Positions 34,953 to 44,276 of a DNA stretch of 64,000 nucleotides are shown in pieces (within the stretch, counting starts at the first letter, position 1; every line of letters begins with the position of its first letter). The notes under the pieces were generated by a model. The model saw only the letters and a program-made list of their open reading frames with translations. It was not told the DNA's origin and ran no database searches. The stretch is from Methanolinea sp. (GTDB lineage: Archaea > Halobacteriota > Methanomicrobia > Methanomicrobiales > Methanospirillaceae). Position numbers and translations under genes: made by a program. The stretch is taken from NCBI GenBank assembly GCA_018262855.1, contig JADFDO010000001.1, positions 186,001 through 250,000 of the forward strand, given 5' to 3'.

Positions 34953-35831
34953 CTAGAGAGACGGGAAGACCTTGATAATATCAGACTGAGTGAGGATCCC
35001 TACAGGGCGCCCATCCTCCATGACAATGAGGCGCCCGATATCCCGTTCCTTGAAACTTCGTATCACTTCAAAGAGCTGAACTGATGATGAGGCGATCACC
35101 ACGTCAGGTGTCATGATGGTGGAGACCGGGGAGTCGCCGGGGGTCTCCTTCTCGATTGCCTTGGCCACATCGCTCATCGTCACGATACCGAAGAGGTGAT
35201 CCTCCTCGATGACAGGAGCTCCGCGTATATGGTGCGTATTGAAGAGGTGAAGGGCTGTCTTCAAGGTATCCGATCTCCGAAATGAGATCAGCGGGCTGCT
35301 CATGTAGTATTTGATCGGCTTCTTGGGGAGAGAGATCATCTCGAAGATGGAGATGAGGAGGGTCTGGGAGACCTCATCCCTGCCATAGACTTCCCCGCGA
35401 ATGAGAAGCTTGTTCACCGGGGTCGGCCCGATGGTGATCTGGTCCCCAATCTCGAATCCCTTCACGGATCCCATGACCGTCGCATTTGCCCGGCATATAT
35501 CGGGATGGCAAAGGGTGGTAAATGCGATCTCCACCACCTTGACTCCCTGCACTTCTTCGCCGTTCCTTGATATCTTCACATCGTACTCCTTCTCCGTGAT
35601 ATCAAGGTTCAGGGCACGGTATGCCTGGGCTGTTGGATTGTATCCCCCTTTAGGCCCTGGAATTCCGTCAACAAGGCCTATTGCCTTCAAGGCCTGCATC
35701 TGGTTCCTGACCGTTCCAGGATTCCGCGTAATCACCTCCGCGATCTCCTCACCCTTTATAGGGTGGGAATGCTGGCGATAGAGCGTAATAAGCGTGATAA
35801 GGATGTCTTTCTGGATTAGGGATAAATCCAT
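34953..35831 (-). CDS. Winged-helix and CBS-domain regulator
   Basis: This probable transcription regulator (292 residues) has an N-terminal winged helix: DILITLITLYRQHSHPIKGEEIAEVITRNPGTVRNQMQALKAIGLVD, with the wing GIPGPKGGYNPT. A middle beta-rich domain of about 90 residues follows (VKVVEIAFTTLCHPDICRANATVMG), then two CBS units (about 165-285) with HLFNTHHIRGAPVIEEDHLFGIVTMSDVA and IRSFKERDIGRLIVMEDGRPVGILTQSDI. CBS pairs usually bind adenosyl compounds. Its targets are unknown. It is divergent from the GTPase gene, with only 47 bases between. Confidence 0.88.
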   Translation of the reverse strand: MDLSLIQKDILITLITLYRQHSHPIKGEEIAEVITRNPGTVRNQMQALKAIGLVDGIPGPKGGYNPTAQAYRALNLDITEKEYDVKISRNGEEVQGVKVVEIAFTTLCHPDICRANATVMGSVKGFEIGDQITIGPTPVNKLLIRGEVYGRDEVSQTLLISIFEMISLPKKPIKYYMSSPLISFRRSDTLKTALHLFNTHHIRGAPVIEEDHLFGIVTMSDVAKAIEKETPGDSPVSTIMTPDVVIASSSVQLFEVIRSFKERDIGRLIVMEDGRPVGILTQSDIIKVFPSL

Positions 35832-35853
35832 AATGGTTTATCATCTGCATGGG

Positions 35854-35862
35854 CATATATAG
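35854..35862 (+). promoter_or_regulatory. TATA box of the NOG1-type GTPase gene
   Basis: CATATATAG is centred about 21 bases ahead of the GTG at 35879, leaving room for no more than a few leader bases. Being symmetrical it may also serve the divergent CBS regulator gene. Confidence 0.45.
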
Positions 35863-35878
35863 ATTAGGTTGAACCGCA

Positions 35879-36835
35879 GTGGAGTTTGAGACCATCCCCA
35901 CGGTGCCCACCGCCGATGAGATCCTGGACCGGAGTTTCCGGCGGGCTGCATCAAAGATGAAGCTCAAAAAGAACAAGGACCGGGCCAACGAAGAATTTGT
36001 CCGTGCTGTGAGCCAGGCCATCCATGATCGGCTGGTCAAGGTCATGCAGTCATTTCCTGAATTCGATACACTTCCTCCCTTTTATCGTGACATCGTGGAC
36101 ATCAAGTGGGGACTTGACCATGTCCGAAAGGCACTCGGAGGGGTCGGGTGGGCAGCAAGGTGGGCAAGAACCCACGGCCCCGGCCTTGCATACCAGACCA
36201 GGAAGTCCGAGGACCCTTCGCAGATCAGGAGGAGGGCTGTCGCGAGGCTCTCTTCCGTGGTTCATCAGATAGAGGATGACCTTCTCTTCCTCAACGAAGT
36301 CAGGAATGTGATACGGAAACTCCCCCACGTCAGTAACGAATTCACAGTTGTCGTTGCCGGGTATCCGAACGTGGGGAAGTCCTCGTTCATCAGGCTTGTC
36401 TCCACCGCCACGCCAGAAGTCGCTTCATATCCTTTCACCACCAAGGGCATTATCGTCGGTCACAGGGCTATCGGGAGGGAGCGTATGCAGTTTATCGACA
36501 CCCCGGGTGTGCTTGATCGACCACCCCAGGAGCGGAGCGGGATTGAACGGCAGGCTGTTGCCGCCATGATCAACCTTGCTTCCGCAATTCTCGTGATCAT
36601 AGATGCCAGCGAGCACTGCGGGTATCCCCTCGAAGACCAGTTCAGGCTCCTCCACGAGATCGAGGAGATGGTCTCGGTCCCTGTCATAACAGCCGTGAAC
36701 AAGTCCGATATCACCTATTTTGACGGGTACATCAACATGTCCACAGAGACGGGAGAGGGGGTGGACGAGGTGCTCGAGAACCTCCTAGCCCTGAGAAAGA
36801 GATCAGAGGAAGAGTGCCAGGACATACCCGGCTAA
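35879..36835 (+). CDS. NOG1/OBG-family GTPase
   Basis: This 318-residue GTP-binding protein resembles archaeal NOG1, a ribosome assembly GTPase. The helical N-terminal domain is followed by VVAGYPNVGKSSFIRLV (G1, about residue 160), the YPFTTKGIIVGH switch (G2), IDTPGVLDRPPQER (G3) and AVNKSDI (G4). The start is GTG at 35879 close behind a TATA box. The 3' end overlaps the presenilin-type gene on the other strand by 33 bases. Confidence 0.92.
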   Translation: MEFETIPTVPTADEILDRSFRRAASKMKLKKNKDRANEEFVRAVSQAIHDRLVKVMQSFPEFDTLPPFYRDIVDIKWGLDHVRKALGGVGWAARWARTHGPGLAYQTRKSEDPSQIRRRAVARLSSVVHQIEDDLLFLNEVRNVIRKLPHVSNEFTVVVAGYPNVGKSSFIRLVSTATPEVASYPFTTKGIIVGHRAIGRERMQFIDTPGVLDRPPQERSGIERQAVAAMINLASAILVIIDASEHCGYPLEDQFRLLHEIEEMVSVPVITAVNKSDITYFDGYINMSTETGEGVDEVLENLLALRKRSEEECQDIPG

Positions 36836-37690
36836 AAATCCCAGTATCGCGCCGCCGTTGATTGGAGGAAGCCCTGCCTGGGGTTTCCCTCGGTTCACAT
36901 AGACAAGGAGCAGGGAGAGCCCTGCAACCGAACCTATCATGGCCCCGATCGCCGGGATTGTAACCGGGCCAATCCTCATTCCCTGGATGAACACATTTGC
37001 TGATACGACGAGGACTGCAGGCATGATCAGATCGCCCATGCCCATGATGAACGCGCTCCGTTCACCCTCGCCGATCGGACCCACACCCTCCTTCCGATAG
37101 CTGTAGCCGCGGCGTTTCGGGACTATGAAGAGTATGGGGCTTTTCGTCTCAACAACACCCTCTGCGAGCGTGATCATGTGCTTTGTCTTGTATACCGAGA
37201 TTGCATCATAGACGGCCAGTATGACGAGAAGGATGATCACCGGGACGATCTCGAGGGATATACCGAAAATCGAGGCTGCTCCCGCTGCGATGAGAAGCCC
37301 TAGCGTATCTATCACGTACCACTCAGGGTAGAGGTACAAAAGGAGGGTTGCCACAACAGCCGGAATGACACTCCCCGCGAGCACAAGGTACTGGTTGCTG
37401 AAGAGGGCATACGAAAGAGAACCGAAGATATAGAGGAAGGTGAAAAAGATCGAGACTGCGATGATGATACCGATAAAGCGCTTGAGCTTGAACCTGATCA
37501 GGATGAGGAGAAAAGCCGTAAAGACGAGCAGGATGGCAATGAATATGAAGGGGTTGGCGACAGAGGAAGGATCTTCAAAGGCTGCAAGACCCGCATCCTG
37601 CATGGGCAGGGAGAGCAGAATGGCCCCTATCTCGACAAGGACGAGCATGAAAGGCATTGCAAGCAGTGGCAGGATGGATGAGGACTTCAT
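36803..37690 (-). CDS. Presenilin-type intramembrane aspartyl protease
   Basis: This 295-residue protein with about nine membrane helices resembles the archaeal presenilin/signal-peptide-peptidase homologues, of which the Methanoculleus marisnigri protein has a known crystal structure. The two catalytic aspartates are in ILAVYDAISVYKTKH (YD, helix 6) and FIMGMGDLIMPAVLV (GxGD, helix 7). The segment matching the PAL motif reads QAGLPPINGGAILGF, so PAL appears as AGL. It should cut transmembrane helices; natural substrates in archaea are unknown. The end overlaps the GTPase gene on the opposite strand. Confidence 0.93.
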   Translation of the reverse strand: MKSSSILPLLAMPFMLVLVEIGAILLSLPMQDAGLAAFEDPSSVANPFIFIAILLVFTAFLLILIRFKLKRFIGIIIAVSIFFTFLYIFGSLSYALFSNQYLVLAGSVIPAVVATLLLYLYPEWYVIDTLGLLIAAGAASIFGISLEIVPVIILLVILAVYDAISVYKTKHMITLAEGVVETKSPILFIVPKRRGYSYRKEGVGPIGEGERSAFIMGMGDLIMPAVLVVSANVFIQGMRIGPVTIPAIGAMIGSVAGLSLLLVYVNRGKPQAGLPPINGGAILGFLAGYVLALFL

Positions 37691-37746
37691 CGCTGGATCA
37701 CCAGACCCGGATTAATTTTATACATGCGTGTTCATCATCTAAAAAC

Positions 37747-38061
37747 ATGGATATTCGTGAATACCTCGGCGATGTAATTCTTCTTGTCATCCTGGTGATC
37801 TCAACCCTGGTGCTCGTATTCAATCTGAACTTTGACCTTATCAAATCGGTTGCTGCCGCTCTCATGATGCTCTCACTCGGCGGGCTCATATTCCTTGTCC
37901 ACTGGAAAGTAAGACTGATCGAGAAGAGCCTGACAAACAGGGAACGGATGGTCAGGTTGAACATGGAGGAGGTTGCAGCAAAAATGGCCCAGAAATATGA
38001 CAGCCACGTCTCTCACATCGATGGCGTCGTAGAAGAGTTCTCAAAACGCGTCTACAGGTAA
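37747..38061 (+). CDS. Small membrane protein with cytoplasmic coiled helix
   Basis: The 104-residue protein has two hydrophobic helices near the N-terminus (DVILLVILVISTLVLVF and VAAALMMLSLGGLIFLVHW). A charged helical tail of about 45 residues follows (RLIEKSLTNRERMVRLNMEEVAAKMAQKYDS), likely a short coiled coil. I know no named family. ATG 37747 follows a TATA-like TTTTATAC by about 30 bases, supporting this start. It is divergent from the presenilin gene and 29 bases ahead of fen. Confidence 0.75.
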   Translation: MDIREYLGDVILLVILVISTLVLVFNLNFDLIKSVAAALMMLSLGGLIFLVHWKVRLIEKSLTNRERMVRLNMEEVAAKMAQKYDSHVSHIDGVVEEFSKRVYR

Positions 38062-38090
38062 TTGACATAAGGCGGAAGCCAGGTGCACCA

Positions 38091-39092
38091 ATGGGCGTAG
38101 CATTTCGGGACATACTCGGTGACTACAAGGAGCCTGTCAGCTGGGAATCCCTCGCCGGAACGGGGGCGCTTGATGCCCACAACGCTATCTACCAGTTCCT
38201 GAGTATCATCCGGCAGCCGGACGGCACCCCGCTGATGGATCAGGAAGGCCGCGTCACATCCCACCTCTCAGGCATATTGTTCCGATCGGCCAATTTTATC
38301 GAGAAAGGAATCCGGACGGTCTGGGTATTTGACGGATCACCTCCCGAGATCAAGAAGGATACGATACAGGAACGCCGTGTCATCCGGGAGCATGCAGGGG
38401 AGAAGTGGCAGGAGGCACTTGAAAGGGGGGATACGGAGGCGGCCTATAAGCATGCACGGTCATCATCCAGAATTGACGAGGAGGTGCTGAGAACAAGCCG
38501 GGAGCTCCTGGATCTGCTCGGCCTCCCGTGTGTCCAGGCCCCAAGCGAAGGAGAGGCACAGGCTGCCCACATGGTCAAAAGGGGGGACTGCAGGTACGTT
38601 GTCTCCCAGGACTATGACACGCTCCTCTTCGGATCACCGGTCCTTGCGAGGAACCTCACTGTCAGTGGAAAACGGAAGATACGGGGCCGGACTATATCGG
38701 TCACCCCCGAGCGGATCATGCTTCCTTTGGTGTTGAAAGGGCTCGCACTTACGAGGGAAGATCTCGTGAAGGTCGCGATACTTGTTGGAACTGATTTTAA
38801 TTCCGGGATACGCGGGGTGGGAGCCAAGACTGCACTCAGGTTGGTGCAGAGTGGGGAATTTGAACAGACAATCCAGGAGAAGGCACCTGATACCGACTGG
38901 GAAACGATCATGGACTTTTTTATAAACCCACCGGTCACTGATGGGTATTCACTCGAGTGGAAGATCCCGAATCGCGAAGGGATACTCCGGATGCTCTGCG
39001 ACAGGTACGATTTCTCTCCAGAACGAATCGAGAGGGCTCTTGGCGGGATGGATGTAAAATCAGGCCAGAAAACGCTCGATTCATGGTTTTAA
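38091..39092 (+). CDS. fen: Flap endonuclease 1
   Basis: FEN-1 (333 residues) removes 5' flaps in lagging-strand synthesis and long-patch repair. The N-domain has LAGTGALDAHNAIYQFLSII (Asp of the metal site) and VWVFDGSPPEIKK. The I-domain has CVQAPSEGEAQAAHMVKRGDCRYVVSQDYDTLLFGSP (Glu and Asp metal ligands), then VAILVGTDFNSGIRGVGAKTALRLV, the helix-hairpin-helix with another Asp. The C-terminus, SGQKTLDSWF, is a PCNA-binding PIP motif (QxxLxxWF), showing the gene is full length. Confidence 0.97.
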   Translation: MGVAFRDILGDYKEPVSWESLAGTGALDAHNAIYQFLSIIRQPDGTPLMDQEGRVTSHLSGILFRSANFIEKGIRTVWVFDGSPPEIKKDTIQERRVIREHAGEKWQEALERGDTEAAYKHARSSSRIDEEVLRTSRELLDLLGLPCVQAPSEGEAQAAHMVKRGDCRYVVSQDYDTLLFGSPVLARNLTVSGKRKIRGRTISVTPERIMLPLVLKGLALTREDLVKVAILVGTDFNSGIRGVGAKTALRLVQSGEFEQTIQEKAPDTDWETIMDFFINPPVTDGYSLEWKIPNREGILRMLCDRYDFSPERIERALGGMDVKSGQKTLDSWF

Positions 39093-39154
39093 AAGAAAAA
39101 GATTGGCGAATTGGATAATAGTGAATCCAATCGCCTTCCCACCATGCGGAGGTA

Positions 39155-39751
39155 TCAGTCCAGCCGCTTCCATACATACGCGAAGCGCTGTATCGCGGTG
39201 AAGTGCCCCATCACACCGAAGAATGCAAGCAGCCAGCAGAGTATGGTAAAGCCAAAGATCAATCCAGGAAATGCCATGGTGCACAGCCCCGCGATGAAGA
39301 GGAGCACGAGACGATCTGCCCTCCCGAGAACACCCCCGTAATAGCGGCCAACCCCCACTGCCTGCGCCTGGGTTCCGAGGTAGGACGACATGAGCACCCC
39401 GGTGAGTGCAAAGACCCCGATCTGCCAGCTGGCAAAACCCCCTGCAAATATTCCGACAAGGATAAAGATATCAGCGTACCTGTCCGCGACATGATCCAGG
39501 AAGTCACCCCGCTTCCCCTCGATCTGCTGGGCACGGGCAAGCGCCCCGTCAAGGCCATCCATGACGGCATTGAGGGCGATGAATACCGTCCCCATGAGGA
39601 CACTGCCAAGATAGAAACCGACACCTGCTGCGGCAGCTGCGAGGAGGGCTCCCACCGTGAGGATATTTGGTGTGAGCCCTATTCTGCGGGATGCGGATAT
39701 GAGGGGGGCCATGATGCCCTTCATGTAGGGGCGCAATATTTCAAGCGTCAT
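39155..39751 (-). CDS. CDP-alcohol phosphatidyltransferase family protein
   Basis: This membrane enzyme (198 residues) transfers a phospho-archaeol group from CDP-archaeol to an alcohol. The catalytic signature is complete: MDGLDGALARAQQIEGKRGD followed by FLDHVADR, i.e. DGxxAR-x8-GxxxDxxxD, at about residues 64-92, with helices on both sides. In methanogens such a protein close to a kinase-like gene is often archaetidylinositol phosphate synthase, but glycerophosphate or serine acceptors are also possible. The start overlaps the stop of the AK6-like gene by four bases. Confidence 0.92.
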   Translation of the reverse strand: MTLEILRPYMKGIMAPLISASRRIGLTPNILTVGALLAAAAAGVGFYLGSVLMGTVFIALNAVMDGLDGALARAQQIEGKRGDFLDHVADRYADIFILVGIFAGGFASWQIGVFALTGVLMSSYLGTQAQAVGVGRYYGGVLGRADRLVLLFIAGLCTMAFPGLIFGFTILCWLLAFFGVMGHFTAIQRFAYVWKRLD

Positions 39752-40260
39752 AGCGTCTCCCCGAGGTACAGAGACCAGTCAATTGATCCTGATGACGGTG
39801 GGATCTCACCCCGCGAAAATCGTTCGATCAAACCGGCGCACCCCGAGATATCCATATCAGTCGTATCGATCTCGAGCACCCGGGAATCGTCGTATGCGTC
39901 AAGAGTCTCGATGAGGATGACATCACACGCTTCTGCCTCCACATTCTCAAGAACCTTCGCCTCCGAATAACCACGGCTTTTGAGGCGGGACGAGAGGACA
40001 TCCGGACGGCACCGCAGAAGTACGATAAGGTCACACATGAGAAGATGAGCGAGATGACCCTCGACAAATCCTTCAATCCTGGGGAATTCGAGTGCCCACC
40101 GCTCTTCGTCAATGATTCGGGTGTCCCTTTCCCTGTCTTCCCCGAGGATATAAGGTTCAACAGTTGACGTAAGTGCCACAACCACATTGCCCCGTTTCCG
40201 CAACTCGCTCGCAATGCTCGATTTTCCAGTACCGGGTGTGCCGGTGATCCCGATCATCAT
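39748..40260 (-). CDS. AK6/Fap7-like adenylate kinase family protein
   Basis: This small P-loop kinase (170 residues from ATG 40260) begins MMIGITGTPGTGKSSIASEL with Walker A at the extreme N-terminus. GFVEGHLAHLLMCDLIVLLRCRPDVLSSRLKSRGYSEAKVLENVEAE follows, as in the AK6/Fap7 group, known for adenylate kinase activity and a role in small ribosomal subunit maturation in eukaryotes and archaea. The start overlaps the hisC stop (ATGA) and its own stop overlaps the next start, so hisC, this gene and the phosphatidyltransferase form one unit. Confidence 0.92.
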   Translation of the reverse strand: MMIGITGTPGTGKSSIASELRKRGNVVVALTSTVEPYILGEDRERDTRIIDEERWALEFPRIEGFVEGHLAHLLMCDLIVLLRCRPDVLSSRLKSRGYSEAKVLENVEAEACDVILIETLDAYDDSRVLEIDTTDMDISGCAGLIERFSRGEIPPSSGSIDWSLYLGETL

Positions 40261-41336
40261 AGGGCGTTGATCGCATCCAGGAACCTGGTGTTCTCCCACT
40301 CTTCACCGATACTCACCCGGATATAGTGCTCACCGAGGCATGGAAAGCTCTCACACGAACGGACAAGGACCCCCGCGTCAGCAAGGCACCCGGCAACTTC
40401 TTTTCCTGTCATGGGGCTCACATCCACCATGACAAAATTTGCCCCCGAGGGTGTGACGGGAAACCTGCATTTTTCGAAAACTTCCTCTCTCAGTCTCTTC
40501 ACCCGCCCCACGGCCTCATGGACATGACCCGGATCCCTCAAAGCCCCGATCGCAGCAGCGGCGGAGACCGCGTTTAAGGTAAAAGGCGTGGCTGCGCGCA
40601 TATAGATGGGGACCAGCCACTCGGGAACGAATGCGTACCCTACCCGGAGACCTGCAAGGGAATACGCTTTGGAGAAGGTTCGTCCGATAATCAGGTTCTC
40701 ATGTGCAGCCATGAGTGCCCTGTAATCGCGATCGCAGAACTCCACGTATGCATTGTCAAGGAAAAGGATACCGGAAATTTCCGTAAGGATCTTTTCCACA
40801 TCGTCAGGACCTGTCACGGTCCCTGTCGGGTTGTTTGGTGTGCAGAGGAAGGAGATCTTTGCCCCATTCGCCTGTGTTATGAATCCCGGGATATCCACGG
40901 AAAAATCTGGATTCCGGGGTATATTGATGACAGAAGCACCCTGGGCAAGGGCTGCGAGGCTGTAATAGGAGAATGTCGGCACAGAGATGGCAACCTTCTC
41001 CCCAGGCTCCACGAGTATCCGGATCACGGTCTCGATCACCCCGTCCATGCCAACCCCGGTCACGAAGTGGTAGGGCCCGTGGAATTCGCTGAGCGCAGAC
41101 GTAAGTTCCTCCATACGCTCATCGGGATACCTGTTTGCCTCCTGGAGAGCCCGGTACCCCATCTCCACTGCAAGGGGTGAGGGGGGGGTGGGATTTTCAT
41201 TGCTGGCAAGCCTTGCAAGACGGCAGGACTCACCGTTGCCGGGAACTCCCCCGGCCCTCCGGGCAAAGACGTAGCCGCCGGAACGATAACACTTTCTTAC
41301 CAGTGAATCGTACCCGGAAATTCTCTTTTCTGCCAT
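40257..41336 (-). CDS. hisC: Histidinol-phosphate aminotransferase
   Basis: HisC (359 residues) transfers the amino group from glutamate to imidazole-acetol phosphate in histidine synthesis. LASNENPTPPSPLAVE, YPDERMEELTSALSEF, VGMDGVIETVIRILVEPGEKVAISVPTFSYY, FLCTPNNPTGTV and GRTFSKAYSLAGLRVGYAF (PLP-binding Lys) are the family motifs, with HYIRVSIG near the end for the phosphate and carboxylate. The hisD gene lies 10 kb away on the same strand. It opens a three-gene operon. Confidence 0.95.
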   Translation of the reverse strand: MAEKRISGYDSLVRKCYRSGGYVFARRAGGVPGNGESCRLARLASNENPTPPSPLAVEMGYRALQEANRYPDERMEELTSALSEFHGPYHFVTGVGMDGVIETVIRILVEPGEKVAISVPTFSYYSLAALAQGASVINIPRNPDFSVDIPGFITQANGAKISFLCTPNNPTGTVTGPDDVEKILTEISGILFLDNAYVEFCDRDYRALMAAHENLIIGRTFSKAYSLAGLRVGYAFVPEWLVPIYMRAATPFTLNAVSAAAAIGALRDPGHVHEAVGRVKRLREEVFEKCRFPVTPSGANFVMVDVSPMTGKEVAGCLADAGVLVRSCESFPCLGEHYIRVSIGEEWENTRFLDAINAL

Positions 41337-41486
41337 TCTGCACCCACCAGTTTGTCTTTTTCAGTATACGTCCTCCCGTAATATTAATGGAGTTGGACCG
41401 GCATCCGATCCATGAACTGAAACTACCGGGAACCCAATGATTTTATAGCAGGATTCAAATGAACTGTTGAACAGAGGTTGGACAAG

Positions 41487-42104
41487 ATGGAACCGAACAG
41501 GTCATACACCCTTCCAAAACTGCCCTATGACTACAGTGCGCTCGCCCCCAGTATCTCCGAGGAGCAGCTGCGCATCCACCATACCAAGCACCACCAGGGC
41601 TATGTGAATGGTGCCAATGCTATTTACGAAAAACTGGACAAGACCAGGAAAGACGGCGGGGATATCGACCAGAAGGCTACGCTGAAAGAGCTCTCATTCC
41701 ACGTTGGGGGGTTTCTCCTGCACGCCCTGTACTGGGAGAACATGGCTCCCGCAGGCCACGGTGGCGGCGTGCCGAAAGGCGCACTAGGATCAAGGATCGA
41801 GAAAGAATTCGGCTCATTTGACCGGTTCAAAAAAGAGTTCACTGCTACAGCAAACAGCGTCGAGGGATCAGGGTGGGCTGCACTCACCTATTGTCAGAAG
41901 ACAGGAAGACTCCTTCTCATGCAGATCGAGAAACATAACGTGCACGTCTTCCCGTCATTCTCTGTCCTCATGGTCGTGGATGTCTGGGAACATGCCTATT
42001 ACATCGACTACAAGAATGATCGTGCAAAATACCTCGAGAACTTCTGGAACATTATCAACTGGGATGCTGTCAACTCAAGACTGGAAAAAGCATTGAAAGG
42101 TTAA
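41487..42104 (+). CDS. sod: Superoxide dismutase (Fe/Mn)
   Basis: This 205-residue enzyme protects the anaerobe against superoxide. Metal ligands are visible: His in [15 protein letters not shown], His in [15 protein letters not shown], and Asp and His in [15 protein letters not shown]. The proportions of the two domains are typical for the Fe/Mn family; whether Fe or Mn is used cannot be decided with certainty. ATG 41487 with GAGGT about nine bases upstream is preferred over the in-frame TTG at 41478. It is a stand-alone gene between two minus-strand units. Confidence 0.96.
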   Translation: MEPNRSYTLPKLPYDYSALAPSISEEQLRIHHTKHHQGYVNGANAIYEKLDKTRKDGGDIDQKATLKELSFHVGGFLLHALYWENMAPAGHGGGVPKGALGSRIEKEFGSFDRFKKEFTATANSVEGSGWAALTYCQKTGRLLLMQIEKHNVHVFPSFSVLMVVDVWEHAYYIDYKNDRAKYLENFWNIINWDAVNSRLEKALKG

Positions 42105-42191
42105 GATACACCACACTTTTTGCAGGAAATATCCCTTCTTTTCGGAATAGATCCCCTTTGGATGATGAAATTCTCCTTCGAAAAAAGGTGG

Positions 42192-43322
42192 TTATCCCAG
42201 TGCTTCACCGAGTATACTGCAGGCCTTGTCTATCTCGTCGTTGGTGATGACTAGGGGGGGCAGAAGGCGCAGGTTGCCCTCGGCTGCACAGTTTACGAGG
42301 AGCCCCCTCTCCGCACATAGCTTCTGGACCACCCCGCAGCGGTCTCCGACCGTCATCCCGATCATCAGTCCACATACCCGGGGTGTGTACTTTGAGAGTC
42401 CCGCCCGGAACCGTTCTCCTTTACCCGGGACCGAGGGAAGGATCTCCTCGATCACCTGGAGCGTGGCAAGCGCGGCAGCACACGCGAGGGGACCGCCTGC
42501 AAAGGTGCTCCCGTGCTCGCTCTTCTTGAACTCAAGCCCCTCCCTCGCCAGCAGTGCTCCCATAGGGAATCCACTTGCGATCCCCTTGGCAAGCGTTACG
42601 ATATCAGGCAAAACCGCTGTGTGCTGGATGGCGAGCCATTTGCCGGTCCTGCCCATCCCCGTCTGGACTTCGTCGACGATCATGAGCGCGCCTTTCTTGT
42701 CACAGATCTCACGAATCTCTTCGAGGAATCCTGCAGGCGGGATGATGACCCCTGCCTCACCCTGAATGGGCTCGACGATTACCCCGGCCGTATCACTGTC
42801 AACCGCCTTCCTGAGCGCATCAGTATCACCATAATCGACGAATGTCCTTGCCATGCCGAGCGGCTCGAAAGGCTCGCGGATTCCGGGCTTGTGGGTGACT
42901 GCGAGGGATCCTATTGTCCTCCCGTGGAAGCCGTGAGTGAAGGCAACGAACTTCTTCCTCCCGGTCCTTACCCTGGCGAGCTTGAGTGCCCCGTCGCTTG
43001 CCTCCGCTCCGGAGTTCGAGAAGAAGGCCTTCGTCATTCCCGTCTTCTCTGTAAGTTTCTGTGCAAGCTCTGCCTGGCCCGGAACGTAATAGAGGTTTGA
43101 ACAGTGGATCAGCTTCTTTGCCTGCTCGCAGATCGCCCGGCTCACTGCAGGGTGGCAGTGACCTGTGCTGCAGACCGCAATTCCTGCCACGCAGTCAAGA
43201 TATTCCTTTCCATCGGCGTCCCAGACTTTCGAGCCCTGTCCCCTGGTGAGCATGATATCACGGGTGAACGCGGGCATGTAATATCGGGCTTCGAGTGCCC
43301 GGTAATCATCTTTTTTTTGCAT
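42192..43322 (-). CDS. argD: Acetylornithine aminotransferase
   Basis: This class III PLP aminotransferase (376 residues from ATG 43322) makes N-acetylornithine in arginine synthesis. It has SKVWDADGKEYLDCVAGIAV, FFSNSGAEASDGALKLAR, FTHGFHGRTIGSLAVTHKP, LMIVDEVQTGMGRTGKW, VTLAKGIASGFPMGALL (Lys) and GSTFAGGPLACAAALA. ArgD may also serve in lysine synthesis in some organisms, though here dapL exists. It follows guaAb by 26 bases and probably shares its transcript. Confidence 0.94.
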   Translation of the reverse strand: MQKKDDYRALEARYYMPAFTRDIMLTRGQGSKVWDADGKEYLDCVAGIAVCSTGHCHPAVSRAICEQAKKLIHCSNLYYVPGQAELAQKLTEKTGMTKAFFSNSGAEASDGALKLARVRTGRKKFVAFTHGFHGRTIGSLAVTHKPGIREPFEPLGMARTFVDYGDTDALRKAVDSDTAGVIVEPIQGEAGVIIPPAGFLEEIREICDKKGALMIVDEVQTGMGRTGKWLAIQHTAVLPDIVTLAKGIASGFPMGALLAREGLEFKKSEHGSTFAGGPLACAAALATLQVIEEILPSVPGKGERFRAGLSKYTPRVCGLMIGMTVGDRCGVVQKLCAERGLLVNCAAEGNLRLLPPLVITNDEIDKACSILGEALG

Positions 43323-43348
43323 TGTATCGCACACTCAGTGTATCTTCA

Positions 43349-44266
43349 TCATTCATATTCGATAGTTGCGGGGGGTTTCGGGGTGATGTCGTAGACAACC
43401 CTCGCAACGCTGGGTATCTCCGAAGTTACCCGGGAGGCGATCCGGTCCATGACCTCCCACGGGATGTGGATCGGGTCCGCTGTCATTCCGTCCCGGGAAT
43501 TGACCGCTCTCACTCCGACCACCCACCCGTGCACCCGGTTGTCTCCTTTTACCCCGGTGCCGAGCCCAAGCAGGGCCGCAAAGCACTGCCAGGGATCAAA
43601 CTGTTCGACAAGCTCCGATTCCACGATCCAGTTGGCCTGCCTGACAACCTCGATGTTCTCCGGGGTCACCTCCCCGACAACCCTGACTGCGAGCCCCGGG
43701 CCGGGGAACGGCATCCGGTGCTGGATCTCCAGGGGAAGATCGAGCGCCCCCGCAAGCACCCTCACTTCATCTTTATAGAGATCCCGGAGCGGCTCGATCA
43801 CCTTCTCAAACTCCATGTGAAGCGGCATGCCTCCCACGTTATGGTGGCTCTTTATCCCCCCTTCACTCTCGATACGGTCAGGGTAGATGGTCCCCTGCAG
43901 CAGGATGCGGGCTTTCGTCCTCTTTGCCTCTCGTTCGAATACCCGGATGAACCGCTCGCCAATAACTTTCCGCTTCTTCTCCGGGTCCTGAATGCCTTTG
44001 AGAGCAGAGAGAAACTCCTCTCTTGCGTCGACCACGTGCAGGTTAAGGTGGCCGAAGATCTCTGAGATACGCTCCGTCTCGCCCTTCCGCATGAGTCCGG
44101 TGTTGACGTATATAGGATCCAGCCGGTCACCGATCGCGCTTGCCGCAAGGGCTGCACAGACCGAACTGTCAACACCGCCCGAGAGCGCCATCACGACACG
44201 CCGGTCGCCCGCTTCCCTGCGGATCTCGTCTACAGCCTTTATGATGAACTTCTCAGCGTCTATCAT
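43349..44266 (-). CDS. guaAb: GMP synthase, ATP-pyrophosphatase subunit B
   Basis: This subunit adenylates XMP and accepts ammonia from a separate glutaminase subunit. It has 305 residues from ATG 44266, preceded by GAGGTGA. The PP-loop is [55 protein letters not shown], and the C-terminal dimer domain with [20 protein letters not shown] and DPIHIPWEV follow. No amidotransferase domain is attached, as in most archaea, so a guaAa gene must lie elsewhere. It is ten bases downstream of pyrG. Confidence 0.95.
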   Translation of the reverse strand: MIDAEKFIIKAVDEIRREAGDRRVVMALSGGVDSSVCAALAASAIGDRLDPIYVNTGLMRKGETERISEIFGHLNLHVVDAREEFLSALKGIQDPEKKRKVIGERFIRVFEREAKRTKARILLQGTIYPDRIESEGGIKSHHNVGGMPLHMEFEKVIEPLRDLYKDEVRVLAGALDLPLEIQHRMPFPGPGLAVRVVGEVTPENIEVVRQANWIVESELVEQFDPWQCFAALLGLGTGVKGDNRVHGWVVGVRAVNSRDGMTADPIHIPWEVMDRIASRVTSEIPSVARVVYDITPKPPATIEYE

Positions 44267-44276
44267 GGTTTTTCGT

